Below are positions 25,824 through 34,306 of a stretch of DNA of 40,203 bases, piece after piece; the first letter of the stretch is position 1; every line of letters starts with the position of its first letter. Made by a program: the position numbers and the translations under genes. Source of the DNA: Gammaproteobacteria bacterium (lineage in GTDB: Bacteria > Pseudomonadota > Gammaproteobacteria > Steroidobacterales > Steroidobacteraceae); assembly GCA_016874175.1 (NCBI GenBank), contig VGUP01000005.1, forward strand, positions 1 to 40,203. Direction: 5' to 3'. Under the pieces are notes generated by a model that saw only the letters and a list, made by a program, of their open reading frames with translations, did not search any database and was not told the DNA's origin.

Positions 25824-25829
25824 ATTATG
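25824..25829 (-). promoter_or_regulatory. Possible -10 element for the amidohydrolase gene
   Basis: On the minus strand CATAAT lies 30 to 35 bases upstream of the amidohydrolase ATG, in a 112-base gap. The expected -35 region matches poorly. The gap also holds a CATCGG-CTG-CCGATG inverted repeat just after the formylglycine-enzyme-like gene, without a T run. Confidence 0.28.
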
Positions 25830-25906
25830 CAGAAGGCGCCAGTCGCTCGAAGGCTTGCCAAAGGCGACGTCTACGCTTCGGGCAGCGCGCATCGGCAGCC
25901 GATGTC

Positions 25907-26848
25907 TTAGACCAAATCCCGCGCCACGCGAAAACCGAAATAACTGTAGCGCGCATCGACGGAATCGCGACCGCGAAAGGTCAGTCGGTTGCGACTTGGA
26001 CGAGTCATCCAGCCACCACCGCGCACCGTCCATTTGGCGCAATCCGCCCCCCCTGCGACCGCGCTGCCATTGCGCGGTGTGGTGTCGTAGGTTTCTTGAT
26101 AACAATCGGCCGTCCACTCCCAAACGTTGCCGATCATGTCGTACAAGCCAAAAGCGTTCGGCTTGAAGCGCGCGACTGGGGCGAGCTCGGCATAGCCATC
26201 TTCGCAGTCGGCGTAGCCCCAACCGAAATCAAGCTGTCGCCGCGCGCTGCGATCGTAGGCATTGGCGTAGCCACAGCCGAGATCGGCGTTGTTACCCCAA
26301 GAATAAATCCCGCGGCTCCCGGCACGCGCTGCATATTCCCACTCGGCCTCACTCGGCAAGCGGTAGGTCTTGCCCGCAATGCGCGAGAGCCACGCCGCAT
26401 AGGCACGCGCATCGGCGTGACTCACGCAGACCACAGGCAGCTCTTCGCTGAGCGGTGTAACGAAACCGGGCGTCTGCCATCCGGCATCGCGGCGATCATC
26501 CCAGCCGACCCGCTCGCCTTTGACGATCTTGTCGGCTTGCACGCGACAGCCCGCAGGCACTTGATATCCCGTCGCCGCGACGAACTTGCGAAACTCGGCC
26601 ACGGTGACCTCGGTAGACGCGAGCGCAAAAGCGCGTATTTTGACTTCGTGAATCGGCCCCTCGGAGCGCCCCGCTTCACCATCGTCCGAGCCCATCATGA
26701 AACGACCGCGCGGTACGACCACGAGTTCGGGGCACTCGGCACAGTCGCGAATAGTGTTCGGGGCAGCAGCCGCGAGCTGAGTCGGCAGCAGTACGGCAAA
26801 AACTGCCAAACAAAGAATTCGGGGAAGGCTGGCCATCTGCGGGAGCAC
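25907..26848 (-). CDS. Exported SUMF1/formylglycine-generating-enzyme-fold protein
   Basis: A 313-residue protein with an N-terminal signal peptide (hydrophobic ILCLAVFAVLLPTQL, then AAAAP) and an FGE-sulfatase domain: VVVPRGRFMMGS, TEVTVAEFRKFV, YRLPSEAEWEYAARAGSR, DMIGNVWEWTADCY and WTVRGGGWMTRPSRNRLT. In true formylglycine-generating enzymes two copper-binding cysteines follow the RGGSW-type motif. Here that stretch (RGGGWMTRPSRNRLTFRGRD) has none, so canonical activity is doubtful. The fold is also used for ergothioneine-type sulfoxide synthases and diverse unknown functions. It lies 23 bases after the GntR gene and may be the end of the UbiD operon. Confidence 0.87.
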   Translation of the reverse strand: MLPQMASLPRILCLAVFAVLLPTQLAAAAPNTIRDCAECPELVVVPRGRFMMGSDDGEAGRSEGPIHEVKIRAFALASTEVTVAEFRKFVAATGYQVPAGCRVQADKIVKGERVGWDDRRDAGWQTPGFVTPLSEELPVVCVSHADARAYAAWLSRIAGKTYRLPSEAEWEYAARAGSRGIYSWGNNADLGCGYANAYDRSARRQLDFGWGYADCEDGYAELAPVARFKPNAFGLYDMIGNVWEWTADCYQETYDTTPRNGSAVAGGADCAKWTVRGGGWMTRPSRNRLTFRGRDSVDARYSYFGFRVARDLV

Positions 26849-26871
26849 CTCTGATTGAAAACCGCGTGGAT

Positions 26872-27645
26872 TCAGCTGCGAGCTTCGAGCTGCATGTGGT
26901 ATTGGTAGGCGTCGGCACGATACAGCGCCACCACCCGCTCGACCGGCCGGTCGTGGCTGTCGAACACCGTGCGCGCCAACCGCAAGAGCGGCGCGCCGAC
27001 CTCGATCTCGAGTGCCTTGGCTGCCTCCACACCCGCGAGCGTCGCGCCAATATATTGATCGGCTCTGGCGAGCGTGATCCCCGCCGTACCCAACAACTCG
27101 AACATCGGTTGTCGCGCCATTTCTGCGGCGTTGACCCGACGCGCGACATCAAGCGGCACGAAAGTAGTGATGAGCCCGAGCGGCGCACCCTGCACCGTTC
27201 GCACGTGGGTAGCCCGTTGCACCAGCTCGCCGTCCTCCAGGAGCAGCGCTGCGCGAGTCTCCTCGTCGGGCGAAATCTCGATGATGCGCAAATCCACCAC
27301 CTCGGTGGCTGCAGCAAAACCCGCGACCCGACTGCGCACCTGATTGAGGTCGGCCGAGGCGGCAGTACGCGAGGCGGATAACTGGACGAAGGTACCCCTG
27401 CCCTGCTGCCGCACCAGCCAGCCTTCTCGACAAAGATTGTCGATGGCCTTGCGCACCGTGATCCGCGATACCTCGAAGCTCTCGCAGAGCTGCGGCTCGG
27501 TGGGGATGCGATCGCCCGCCTTGTAGGTGCCGTCGCGTACCCAGCTACGCAGCGTGACATACACTTGGTGATAGCGCGGCGAGGCAATCGAACGCAGTGC
27601 GCCGCTCGCACCCTCATTTTTTCTTTGCGCTGCTTTTTGCGCCAT
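26872..27645 (-). CDS. GntR family transcriptional regulator, HutC/UTRA subfamily
   Basis: A 257-residue regulator. The N-terminal winged helix (about residues 23-88) has YVTLRSWVRDGTYKAGDRIP, FEVSRITVRKAIDNLCREGW and QQGRGTFV. The C-terminal UTRA ligand domain includes LITTFVPLDVARRV and ADQYIGATLAGVEAAKALE. HutC/FarR-like regulators usually repress a neighbouring operon and release DNA when they bind a metabolite. Its ATG overlaps the SDR stop by one base (TGATG), so it is co-translated with the UbiD-oxygenase-SDR genes and is the likely switch for the divergent TonB/UbiD promoters. Confidence 0.93.
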   Translation of the reverse strand: MAQKAAQRKNEGASGALRSIASPRYHQVYVTLRSWVRDGTYKAGDRIPTEPQLCESFEVSRITVRKAIDNLCREGWLVRQQGRGTFVQLSASRTAASADLNQVRSRVAGFAAATEVVDLRIIEISPDEETRAALLLEDGELVQRATHVRTVQGAPLGLITTFVPLDVARRVNAAEMARQPMFELLGTAGITLARADQYIGATLAGVEAAKALEIEVGAPLLRLARTVFDSHDRPVERVVALYRADAYQYHMQLEARS

Positions 27646-28373
27646 CAGTCGAGCACCAATCCACCCGACACATTCATCACCGTGCCGGTGACGAAAGCCG
27701 CCGACGGGCTCGTGAGGTAATCGATGGCATGCGCGACATGCGCAGGCTCGCCGATCGCACCGAGCGGCACGGCGTTTTTGAGGCGATCAATGGTTTCGGA
27801 CGGAAAGCGTCCGGTCACCATCGGCGTGGCGATCGGTCCGGGCGCGAGGCAGTTCACGCGTATGCCCTCGGCGGCCCACTCTTTGGCGAGATACCGAGTC
27901 AGATTGAGGATGCCGGCTTTGGCCACCGCATAGGCCGGACCCGAGAGCGCACTACCCCCGTTGAGTCCATTGGTCGAAGACGTCAGCGTCAACGTACCGC
28001 GGCTCGCCGCGAGGGCCGCGTGGGTCGCCTTGGCGATCAAAAAAGCCGAGGTGAGATTGGTGTCGAGGACATGCTGCCAATCCTCGCGACTCACGCTGTC
28101 TAGCGGCCCACTGCCGGCAATGCCCGCCAAATGCACCACGTGATCGAGCCTGCCGAGCTCGCCAAGGACGCGCGCAATGACGGCGATGATCGCCGACTCG
28201 TCGGTGACATCGAGGCTGGCCACGGTGAGCGGCGCGCCACAGGGGATCTCGGCCAGCGCGCGATCGGTAGCCACCACGCGCATGCCGCGTTCGCGCAGCC
28301 TCGCCACCGTCGCGCGGCCGAGTCCGCCCGCAGCCCCGGTAATCAGCGCGACCGGCGTGCCTGGCTTGGCCAC
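27645..28373 (-). CDS. SDR family NAD(P)-dependent oxidoreductase
   Basis: A 242-residue classical SDR with TGAAGGLG (residues 13-20), VASLDVTD, a HLAGIAG segment in the place of NNAG, the catalytic Ser in LTLTSSTNGLNGG and Tyr-x3-Lys in YAVAKAG. The C-terminal LAPGPIATPMV and FVTGTVMNVSGGL are typical. The start is GTG, six bases after the stop of the oxygenase candidate. In this operon it probably oxidises or reduces a hydroxyl or keto group next to the UbiD step. Confidence 0.94.
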   Translation of the reverse strand: MAKPGTPVALITGAAGGLGRATVARLRERGMRVVATDRALAEIPCGAPLTVASLDVTDESAIIAVIARVLGELGRLDHVVHLAGIAGSGPLDSVSREDWQHVLDTNLTSAFLIAKATHAALAASRGTLTLTSSTNGLNGGSALSGPAYAVAKAGILNLTRYLAKEWAAEGIRVNCLAPGPIATPMVTGRFPSETIDRLKNAVPLGAIGEPAHVAHAIDYLTSPSAAFVTGTVMNVSGGLVLD

Positions 28374-28379
28374 GGTCGA

Positions 28380-29096
28380 TTAGGCCGCCTTGCGGGTGAC
28401 CAACTGGGCGTGGATCCCATCGAGCATCGAGAAACGCATCTCGGCCGAGGCGCGCACTGCGGCGATCGCGAGCTCTTGCAAAGCCGGCGTGGTCGCATAC
28501 CGATCGGTGAGCTCGAGCCCAACATGCGCGTGCTCAGTGTCACCCTCGATGTGAACGATAAAAAACTCGAGGTCGTCATCACTGAAGCCCATCTTGTGCA
28601 TGGCGGCCACATACTTTGGGTAGAGCGTCGGCAATTGACCCTCGAGCGCAACCATGATGCCCGCGCAGGACTCGCCGAGCGGCCGAATCGTCGAGAGTTC
28701 CCAGAGCCACGAGCGCATAGCGCGAGTTGTTGGCAGCACTTCGCCGTTTTGCTCAGCGCGCAAGATCCGCTCGTCACTCACGCCGCAAGCGCGCGCGAAT
28801 TTACGCAGCAAATCGGGGTGTCGCTTTCCCGGACAGGCCGGCATTTCTTCGCCTAACAGATTTTCGAGCAGGTGCTGTCGGGCATCGAGATCCGGCAAGC
28901 GCGCGTACAACGCTGCGAACTGCTGCGGAATCTGATCGATGTAATAGAAGTGTTGGATTGCCCATTCACCAAGTTGCGCTCGCGACAACTCGCCCGCCGC
29001 CCAGGCGCGACTGAACGGATGACCGCCACCATGCTTAGGCTGACGTGCCCCCTCTAGAGCGCCAAAGAAATCTTTTTGGTTTAACAATACACTCAT
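28380..29096 (-). CDS. Heme-oxygenase-like di-metal oxidase candidate (PqqC/CADD-like)
   Basis: A 238-residue all-helical protein of the PqqC/TenA/CADD superfamily. The N-terminal helices hold HPFSRAW and WAIQHFYYIDQIP, as in PqqC. Residues matching the di-iron ligand set of heme-oxygenase-like oxidases are visible: Glu83 or Glu84, His93, Glu152, then His182, Asp186 and His189 spaced as HxxxDxxH. This spacing matches the CADD and UndA group. Such enzymes do oxidative decarboxylation, N-oxygenation or self-sacrificing chemistry. The ATG at 29096 has an AAGGAG site 8 bases upstream. It lies 31 bases after the UbiD gene. PqqC itself is unlikely because no pqq genes are present. Confidence 0.85.
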   Translation of the reverse strand: MSVLLNQKDFFGALEGARQPKHGGGHPFSRAWAAGELSRAQLGEWAIQHFYYIDQIPQQFAALYARLPDLDARQHLLENLLGEEMPACPGKRHPDLLRKFARACGVSDERILRAEQNGEVLPTTRAMRSWLWELSTIRPLGESCAGIMVALEGQLPTLYPKYVAAMHKMGFSDDDLEFFIVHIEGDTEHAHVGLELTDRYATTPALQELAIAAVRASAEMRFSMLDGIHAQLVTRKAA

Positions 29097-29127
29097 AAGT
29101 TCACACTCCTTATCCTTCAAAGATCGT

Positions 29128-30543
29128 TCAAAACTTTGGCCAAGCGGTATCCGTCGCCTTACTCAACCACGCCTTCGCTCGCCGCAAGGACTCAGTAGGG
29201 ACGGTCGCGACCGGCGGATAGGCCTCGGCTCCCGTGCCGCGCGCTGCCGGCGGTATGGTCGCATCGATTCCCATCTTGGTGACCGTTGAGACGCCCTCGG
29301 GCAGCGACGGGTCGAGACTCGAACCCGACAGACCCGCAACACTGATCGTGTCGCGATCCCACCGGACCCTTGTCGCCAGCGCCCAAAGCATGGTGTCGTT
29401 ATCGAAAATATCGATGTCCGTATCGACCGCAATGACGGTTTTGACGCGTCGATAAGCAAGAGCCGCCATCAACGCATCGCGGGCCTCGCCCGGTCCTGGC
29501 TCGCTCAGTTGCAGATAAGCGTGAAAGCGGCGGCCTTCGGTCGGTACATGCACGTTGACGATCGAGGGCGCCACCGCCTTGATGAGCTCGAACAACTTGC
29601 CCTCCATCGCCATGTTGTCGGGCACCAGCATGTCGGTGAGGCCAGAGCCGTAATCGTGATAGATCGCATCGCATCGTCGCGTGATACAACGGACATCGAC
29701 GAGAGGTGCTTTCACCTGCCCACCGAGGTAACCGGTGTATTCACCGAAGGGGCCATCGTCGACGCGCTCGCCGGGCGGCACGAAACCTTCGATCACGATC
29801 TCGGCATCGGCAGGCACCATTATTTTGTCGCCATGCAGCACTGAGGGGACAAGCCGCAACGGTTTGCCGAGCACACCTCCCGCCGCTGCCCAGTGACTTT
29901 CGGGATATTTGAGCTTCGCCTGCGTACCAAGGAGGACCGCCGGATGGTGACCGATCCAGAAAGCGACCGGCGCCGACTCGCCGCGCGCATGAAATTTGCG
30001 CAGGTTGCGTGCGTTGTGGCTCGCGGGATAAGGGAGCCAAGTCATGCGCTGCGGGCCCTGCACCCAGCAACGCTGGATGGCGGTGTTGTCAACACCGGAA
30101 TCCGGGTCATAGGTCGTCGCATGGGCTGCCGTCAGGTACGGGCCAGGCTCAAGTTCGTGCTGCGTCAGCACCGGCAAGTCGTGCAGGCTGGCGGCGGAGC
30201 CCTGCAGCACTATCTCCTGTACGGGGGCGTTGGCTCGGGCCACATGCTCGGGTTCGATCGAGGCCCTTGTGCGGGTCGCGAACCACTGAGCCGTTTGCCG
30301 ATGATCGGGAATCCCCAGCGCCTTCGCGGTCAACTCCCGACTCGCGGTCAAATTGAGGACCACCGGGATCGCCGTCGGCTGACCGTCGAGGCTCGGGACC
30401 TGGCGTGCAACCACCACGGGATAGCGACGCTGTCCATCGAGCACATGCTGCAGCGCGGTCAAATCATGGCGAGGCGCCACCGGGTCAGGGAGCTCCCAGA
30501 CCACTGCGGCGTGCTCGGCAAGGAATGACCGAAGGTCGCTCAT
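29128..30543 (-). CDS. UbiD family (prFMN-dependent) decarboxylase
   Basis: A 471-residue UbiD-fold protein. Visible hallmarks are HDLPVLTQHELEPGPY, the RCWVQGPQRMTW and HHPAVLLG region, APADAE-like VPADAEIVIEGFVPPGE, FGEYTGYLGGQ (the conserved Glu-containing EYTGY segment) and the C-terminal AVDTDIDIFDNDTMLWALAT. UbiD enzymes reversibly decarboxylate aromatic or alpha,beta-unsaturated acids using prenylated FMN made by UbiX. No ubiX gene is in the window. I chose the ATG at 30543; a GTG at 30588 would add 15 residues and swallow the divergent promoter. The substrate is unknown. Confidence 0.93.
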   Translation of the reverse strand: MSDLRSFLAEHAAVVWELPDPVAPRHDLTALQHVLDGQRRYPVVVARQVPSLDGQPTAIPVVLNLTASRELTAKALGIPDHRQTAQWFATRTRASIEPEHVARANAPVQEIVLQGSAASLHDLPVLTQHELEPGPYLTAAHATTYDPDSGVDNTAIQRCWVQGPQRMTWLPYPASHNARNLRKFHARGESAPVAFWIGHHPAVLLGTQAKLKYPESHWAAAGGVLGKPLRLVPSVLHGDKIMVPADAEIVIEGFVPPGERVDDGPFGEYTGYLGGQVKAPLVDVRCITRRCDAIYHDYGSGLTDMLVPDNMAMEGKLFELIKAVAPSIVNVHVPTEGRRFHAYLQLSEPGPGEARDALMAALAYRRVKTVIAVDTDIDIFDNDTMLWALATRVRWDRDTISVAGLSGSSLDPSLPEGVSTVTKMGIDATIPPAARGTGAEAYPPVATVPTESLRRAKAWLSKATDTAWPKF

Positions 30544-30575
30544 GAACTGGATCCAGACGTCGTAATATTGGCGCT

Positions 30576-30588
30576 GTGCATTGTGCAC
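30576..30588. promoter_or_regulatory. Inverted repeat GTGCA-TTG-TGCAC, candidate GntR operator
   Basis: A perfect 5-3-5 palindrome 33 bases upstream of the UbiD ATG, in the divergent gap with the TonB receptor gene. Its location suits a repressor site for the GntR/UTRA protein encoded in the same operon. It does not match a specific known consensus. Confidence 0.38.
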
Positions 30589-30597
30589 GAAAATTCG

Positions 30598-30624
30598 TTA
30601 TAGTGATAGGATGATTGCCTATAA
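30598..30624. promoter_or_regulatory. AT-rich nested inverted repeat at the divergent UbiD/TonB promoters
   Basis: TTATAG (30598-30603) and CTATAA (30619-30624) are inverted with a 15-base spacer, and ATAGG (30606-30610) and CCTAT (30618-30622) are nested inside with a 7-base spacer. TATAAA at 30620-30625 could be the -10 of the TonB receptor gene; its -35 is poor, so an activator may be needed. It is the only clearly AT-rich segment in this gap. Confidence 0.4.
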
Positions 30625-30677
30625 ACTGGTGCGCGACACAGCAGCGAAAAATCGACCAACACTTCGGAGGACGCCGA

Positions 30678-33143
30678 ATGAGAAAGACGAGACTTAGCTA
30701 TCTCGCCCTGAGCATCGCGATTGCGGTCGCGAGCGCACTTTCAAGCCAAGCCGCCGCCCAACAAGGCGCCGATGCGGCCGATGATCTCGCCCTCGAAGAA
30801 ATTGTGGTGACGGCACGTAAGCGCGAGGAATCGCTGCAAGACGTGCCGCTGACGGTGACCGCTGTCACGGCCACGCAAATCGCCGAACTCGGCATCAAAG
30901 ACTCGCGCGATCTTGCTCTCTTTACCCCGGGTTTCTCGAATGTGGCCTCATTTGGACGCAGTCCACTGGAGCGTCCAACTATTCGCGGCCAGTCGAATAT
31001 CCTCGGCGCGGCCAACGCGTCATATTTCGTTGATGGAGTGTACCTCTCGGGCAGTGCCTCAAACACCGAGACCGCCAACCTTGAGCGCATCGAAGTTATT
31101 AAGGGCCCGCAGGCAGCCCTCTTCGGTCGCGCCACTTTCGCGGGAGCCATCAACTACGTAACCCGCAAGCCCTCCGAAGAGTTCACCGGACAAGTTACCG
31201 GTACCGTCGGTCAGTTCGATCAAAGAGACATTACCGCCTTCATGAGTGGCCCGATCATCGATGGCAAACTCAATTTTTATCTTTCTGGCACCCGCACGGA
31301 AATTGGCGGTTTCTACAATAACCCGCTTGATTCACGTGACGATCTTGGCGCCGAGCAAACCGATGCCATCACCGGCAAGCTAAGATGGCGCCCTGCCGAG
31401 GGCATCGACATCAGTGCCCTTGTGACCTACGCAGAAGACAAGGACGGCCCCCCCGCCCTGGCTCTGCAGGGTCGTGAATTTAATAACTTCAATCTGCTAG
31501 ATCCCGTAGCTCGCCCACGCTCTCGAGGCTACTACCGAGGTGTTGTTCAACCGACCGAGAAGTTGGCTATCGCCCAATTTACGAACCTTTTCCCGGACCC
31601 AGGCTCCCGCCGCGATCGAGTGCGTGGAGCGCTAACGGCAACACTCTTGTCCGACAGCGGATACGAACTTGTCTCCACTACAGGGTACAGCGAGGAAAAT
31701 TATGGGGTTCAGATCGACGTGTCATACGCCGGTTATAACCCGGGTTTTCTTGCGCCGCCACCGCCGGCAGCGACGCCCTTAGTGGCGCAGTTCTCCTCGT
31801 CGGGTAGTTTCCAGCGCATTCAGGGCGAAGAGCGCCGAGACCTTTCGCAAGAATTGCGTCTCAGCTCACCGGTGGATCGCGGCTTCCGCTGGACAGTGGG
31901 AGCGTATTACTTTGCCGCGGCGGATGATGCCGTTCGTGACGATAAATTATACAGCACCGGTGCGTTGATTGTGCCAAACGGAGCAGCGACACTGACTTAT
32001 CGAGATATTAAGAACACTGCCACCTTCGGTAGCCTCGAGTACGACATCACCGACAAATGGACGGTTACCGCCGAGGCGCGGCAGGCTAAAGAAGAGATTG
32101 AGCAACAGTCCGAGGCGTTCGCCGCCAATGCGATAGCACGAACCCCCGGACGCACTTTTAATGGAACGTTTGAGAGTTACACGCCGCGTTTCACGGTTCG
32201 GTACAAGCCCAATGAGGATCTCTCGCTGTTCGCCAATTTCGCCCAGGGCACCAAACCAGGTGGCTTTAATAGCGCAGGCGTTTTGCCGCTGCTTGAAGCG
32301 CTAGGTAAGTCGGCTGCGGTTAAGGAAGAGGACTCGGAGGTTATCGAACTTGGTGCCAAGTTCAACTGGGGGCAGCGCTTCTCTGGATCGGTCACTGGCT
32401 TTGATATCAAGCTCACCAATCAGCAGCTGACACAAAATATTGTTGCCGTTGTTAACGGGGTGGCGATCGCGAACTCGTTCATTGAAAACGTGGGCAAAAC
32501 GAGCTCCAAGGGCATTGAGCTTGAGTTCAACGCAATCGTCACAGACAGTCTGCGCATCAGCCTGGGCGGCGCCCTCATCGACGCAACGTTTGATGAATAC
32601 ATCAATTCGGATCAAGCGGATCTGTACAGTAACCGACCCGCCACCGCGTTCACGGCGGTCTCTGCAGCTAACCCACGCGGCTGTGGCACTCTTGGCGCAT
32701 CGGTTGCCGCAAATGCTGCAGCCTGTGCTGCATTGCGCGCGCAGGACAACATCGAGTTTGGTAATGTCGCCGGCAATCGCACGCCGCGGTCACCAAAGTG
32801 GAATGGGTACATCACTTCGCGATACACCCGCCCGCTCGACGATGACATGAGGCTGGTGGTCGGTGTCGATCTCACGGCCGAAGGCTCTAAGTTCGCGCAG
32901 CTGCATAACCTTGCGGAGACGGGAGCCCGAACCTACGTTAACGCGCGCGCCGCGGTCGAGACTGACACCTGGAACGTGACACTCTGGGGTCGTAACATGA
33001 ATGATGACGACACCGCGCTCGATATTCTTCGTTATGTCGACGGTCGTGGGCTTCCAGGAGCTGCTTGGGTGGCCACGCGTGGCTTTGTGATCTCGCTTCC
33101 AAAGCCACGACAGTTCGGTCTGACGGCCACGTATAAGTTCTAA
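30678..33143 (+). CDS. TonB-dependent outer-membrane receptor
   Basis: An 821-residue outer-membrane receptor. A signal peptide (LSYLALSIAIAVASALSSQA, then AAAQQ) precedes the TonB-box-like EEIVVTARKREESLQDVPL and the plug domain with RDLALFTPGF, RPTIRGQ and FVDGVYLSG. The rest is a 22-strand-type barrel ending in Lys-Phe. It takes up large or scarce solutes at the expense of proton motive force through TonB-ExbB-ExbD, which are not in this window. The start is the ATG with GGAGG upstream. It is divergent from the UbiD operon. The ligand is unknown. Its codon use looks more AT-rich than its neighbours, for instance more ATT, CTT and TTA. Confidence 0.95.
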   Translation: MRKTRLSYLALSIAIAVASALSSQAAAQQGADAADDLALEEIVVTARKREESLQDVPLTVTAVTATQIAELGIKDSRDLALFTPGFSNVASFGRSPLERPTIRGQSNILGAANASYFVDGVYLSGSASNTETANLERIEVIKGPQAALFGRATFAGAINYVTRKPSEEFTGQVTGTVGQFDQRDITAFMSGPIIDGKLNFYLSGTRTEIGGFYNNPLDSRDDLGAEQTDAITGKLRWRPAEGIDISALVTYAEDKDGPPALALQGREFNNFNLLDPVARPRSRGYYRGVVQPTEKLAIAQFTNLFPDPGSRRDRVRGALTATLLSDSGYELVSTTGYSEENYGVQIDVSYAGYNPGFLAPPPPAATPLVAQFSSSGSFQRIQGEERRDLSQELRLSSPVDRGFRWTVGAYYFAAADDAVRDDKLYSTGALIVPNGAATLTYRDIKNTATFGSLEYDITDKWTVTAEARQAKEEIEQQSEAFAANAIARTPGRTFNGTFESYTPRFTVRYKPNEDLSLFANFAQGTKPGGFNSAGVLPLLEALGKSAAVKEEDSEVIELGAKFNWGQRFSGSVTGFDIKLTNQQLTQNIVAVVNGVAIANSFIENVGKTSSKGIELEFNAIVTDSLRISLGGALIDATFDEYINSDQADLYSNRPATAFTAVSAANPRGCGTLGASVAANAAACAALRAQDNIEFGNVAGNRTPRSPKWNGYITSRYTRPLDDDMRLVVGVDLTAEGSKFAQLHNLAETGARTYVNARAAVETDTWNVTLWGRNMNDDDTALDILRYVDGRGLPGAAWVATRGFVISLPKPRQFGLTATYKF

Positions 33144-33205
33144 AACTTGCTGTTACCTTTCGCTAGTTGCTGGTCAGTTGATTGGTTCGTAGCGTAAGTC
33201 ACGAC

Positions 33206-34306
33206 ATGCTGGCGCAGCCGACCGCGGAAGAGGCGGCGCGCCAGCAGTTCGTGGTGGCCTTCAAGCAAGCGCTCAACAAGGGTCTGCGCAGCAGCCAAGC
33301 GGCGCTGTTCGACAAAGTCGTGGCACCGGCTTGGCGCGAGCAGCACGGTCGGGCGCCCGAAACGCGCGCGGAGATTCGCGCGGCGATGCAGGCCGACCCG
33401 GCGTATCGCAGTTGGTCCTCGCTGGCGCGTGCCTCGCAAGAGCAAATGTGGATCGCGGTTGGCGACAGCGTCTTCAGAGAAGCCCCACGACTCGCGGCGA
33501 CGGCGGCCGCGCTCGATGCCGCACCGACCCGCCGCGGCTCGCTGCATCTCGATCTCGAATTCGTACCACCGCGCGGCGTCACTGCCGTCGACATTCACCT
33601 GCAGACTGGCGGCTACGCCCTCGATCTCGGTGATGGCGATTGCTCCGCGGGCGCGCTCTACGAATCGGGCGGCAACCTTTACGCTTTTGGTCAAGGGATC
33701 AGCCGCAACGACAGCAAGGCAGCGCACGTCCAGCGATTCATTGCCGAACGCTTTCCGCACCTCAAACCCCAAAGAATTCTCGACATGGGCTGCTCGGCAG
33801 GTTCGGCGAGCGTGCCGTATGCCGAAGCCTTCCCCGATGCCGAGGTCCACGCCATCGACGTCGGCAGCGGCATGCTGCGCTATGCGCATGCCCGCGCCGA
33901 GGCGCTCGGTGCCGCCGTGCATTTCCATCAGATGGATGTCGCCGCAACCCGGTTTGCCGACCAATCCTTCGATCTCGTCGTCTCGCATAACTTGATGCAC
34001 GAGATCTCCGCGCCCACGCGGCGCGGCATGCTGCGCGAAAGCCTTCGCCTATTGCGACCCGGCGGTGTCTGCGTGCATCAGGATATTCCGCTCCGCTATC
34101 AAGGCATGGCGGAATTCCGCAAGTTCGAGATGTCCTGGGACACCCTCAACAATAACGAGCCCTACTGGGAGGTCTACGCCAACGCCGACCTCGAGCCCGA
34201 ATTGTTGACCGCAGGGTTCGCCAAAGATTGCATTCATGTCGGCAGCCTGCCCGCCCGCGAAGGCACGCTGCCCTGGTTTGTCGCCTGTGCCTGGAGACCA
34301 TTGTGA
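33206..34306 (+). CDS. Class I SAM-dependent methyltransferase
   Basis: A 366-residue protein. About 190 N-terminal residues form a helical domain of unknown type (AEEAARQQFVVAFKQALN). The C-terminal half is a Rossmann-fold methyltransferase with motif I ILDMGCSAGSASV, AIDVGSGML, QMDVAATRFADQSFDLVVSH (motif II region) and ESLRLLRPGG. It would methylate an O, N or C atom of a small molecule. The ATG at 33206 has a weak ribosome site; a TTG at 33182 is an alternative. It follows the TonB receptor gene by 62 bases and overlaps the aldehyde dehydrogenase by GTGA. Confidence 0.88.
   Translation: MLAQPTAEEAARQQFVVAFKQALNKGLRSSQAALFDKVVAPAWREQHGRAPETRAEIRAAMQADPAYRSWSSLARASQEQMWIAVGDSVFREAPRLAATAAALDAAPTRRGSLHLDLEFVPPRGVTAVDIHLQTGGYALDLGDGDCSAGALYESGGNLYAFGQGISRNDSKAAHVQRFIAERFPHLKPQRILDMGCSAGSASVPYAEAFPDAEVHAIDVGSGMLRYAHARAEALGAAVHFHQMDVAATRFADQSFDLVVSHNLMHEISAPTRRGMLRESLRLLRPGGVCVHQDIPLRYQGMAEFRKFEMSWDTLNNNEPYWEVYANADLEPELLTAGFAKDCIHVGSLPAREGTLPWFVACAWRPL

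Noticed and set aside
28380-29096. Assignment as PqqC (pyrroloquinoline quinone synthase)
   Set aside because: No pqqA, B, D or E genes are nearby, and the ligand set visible fits the di-metal CADD/UndA group better.
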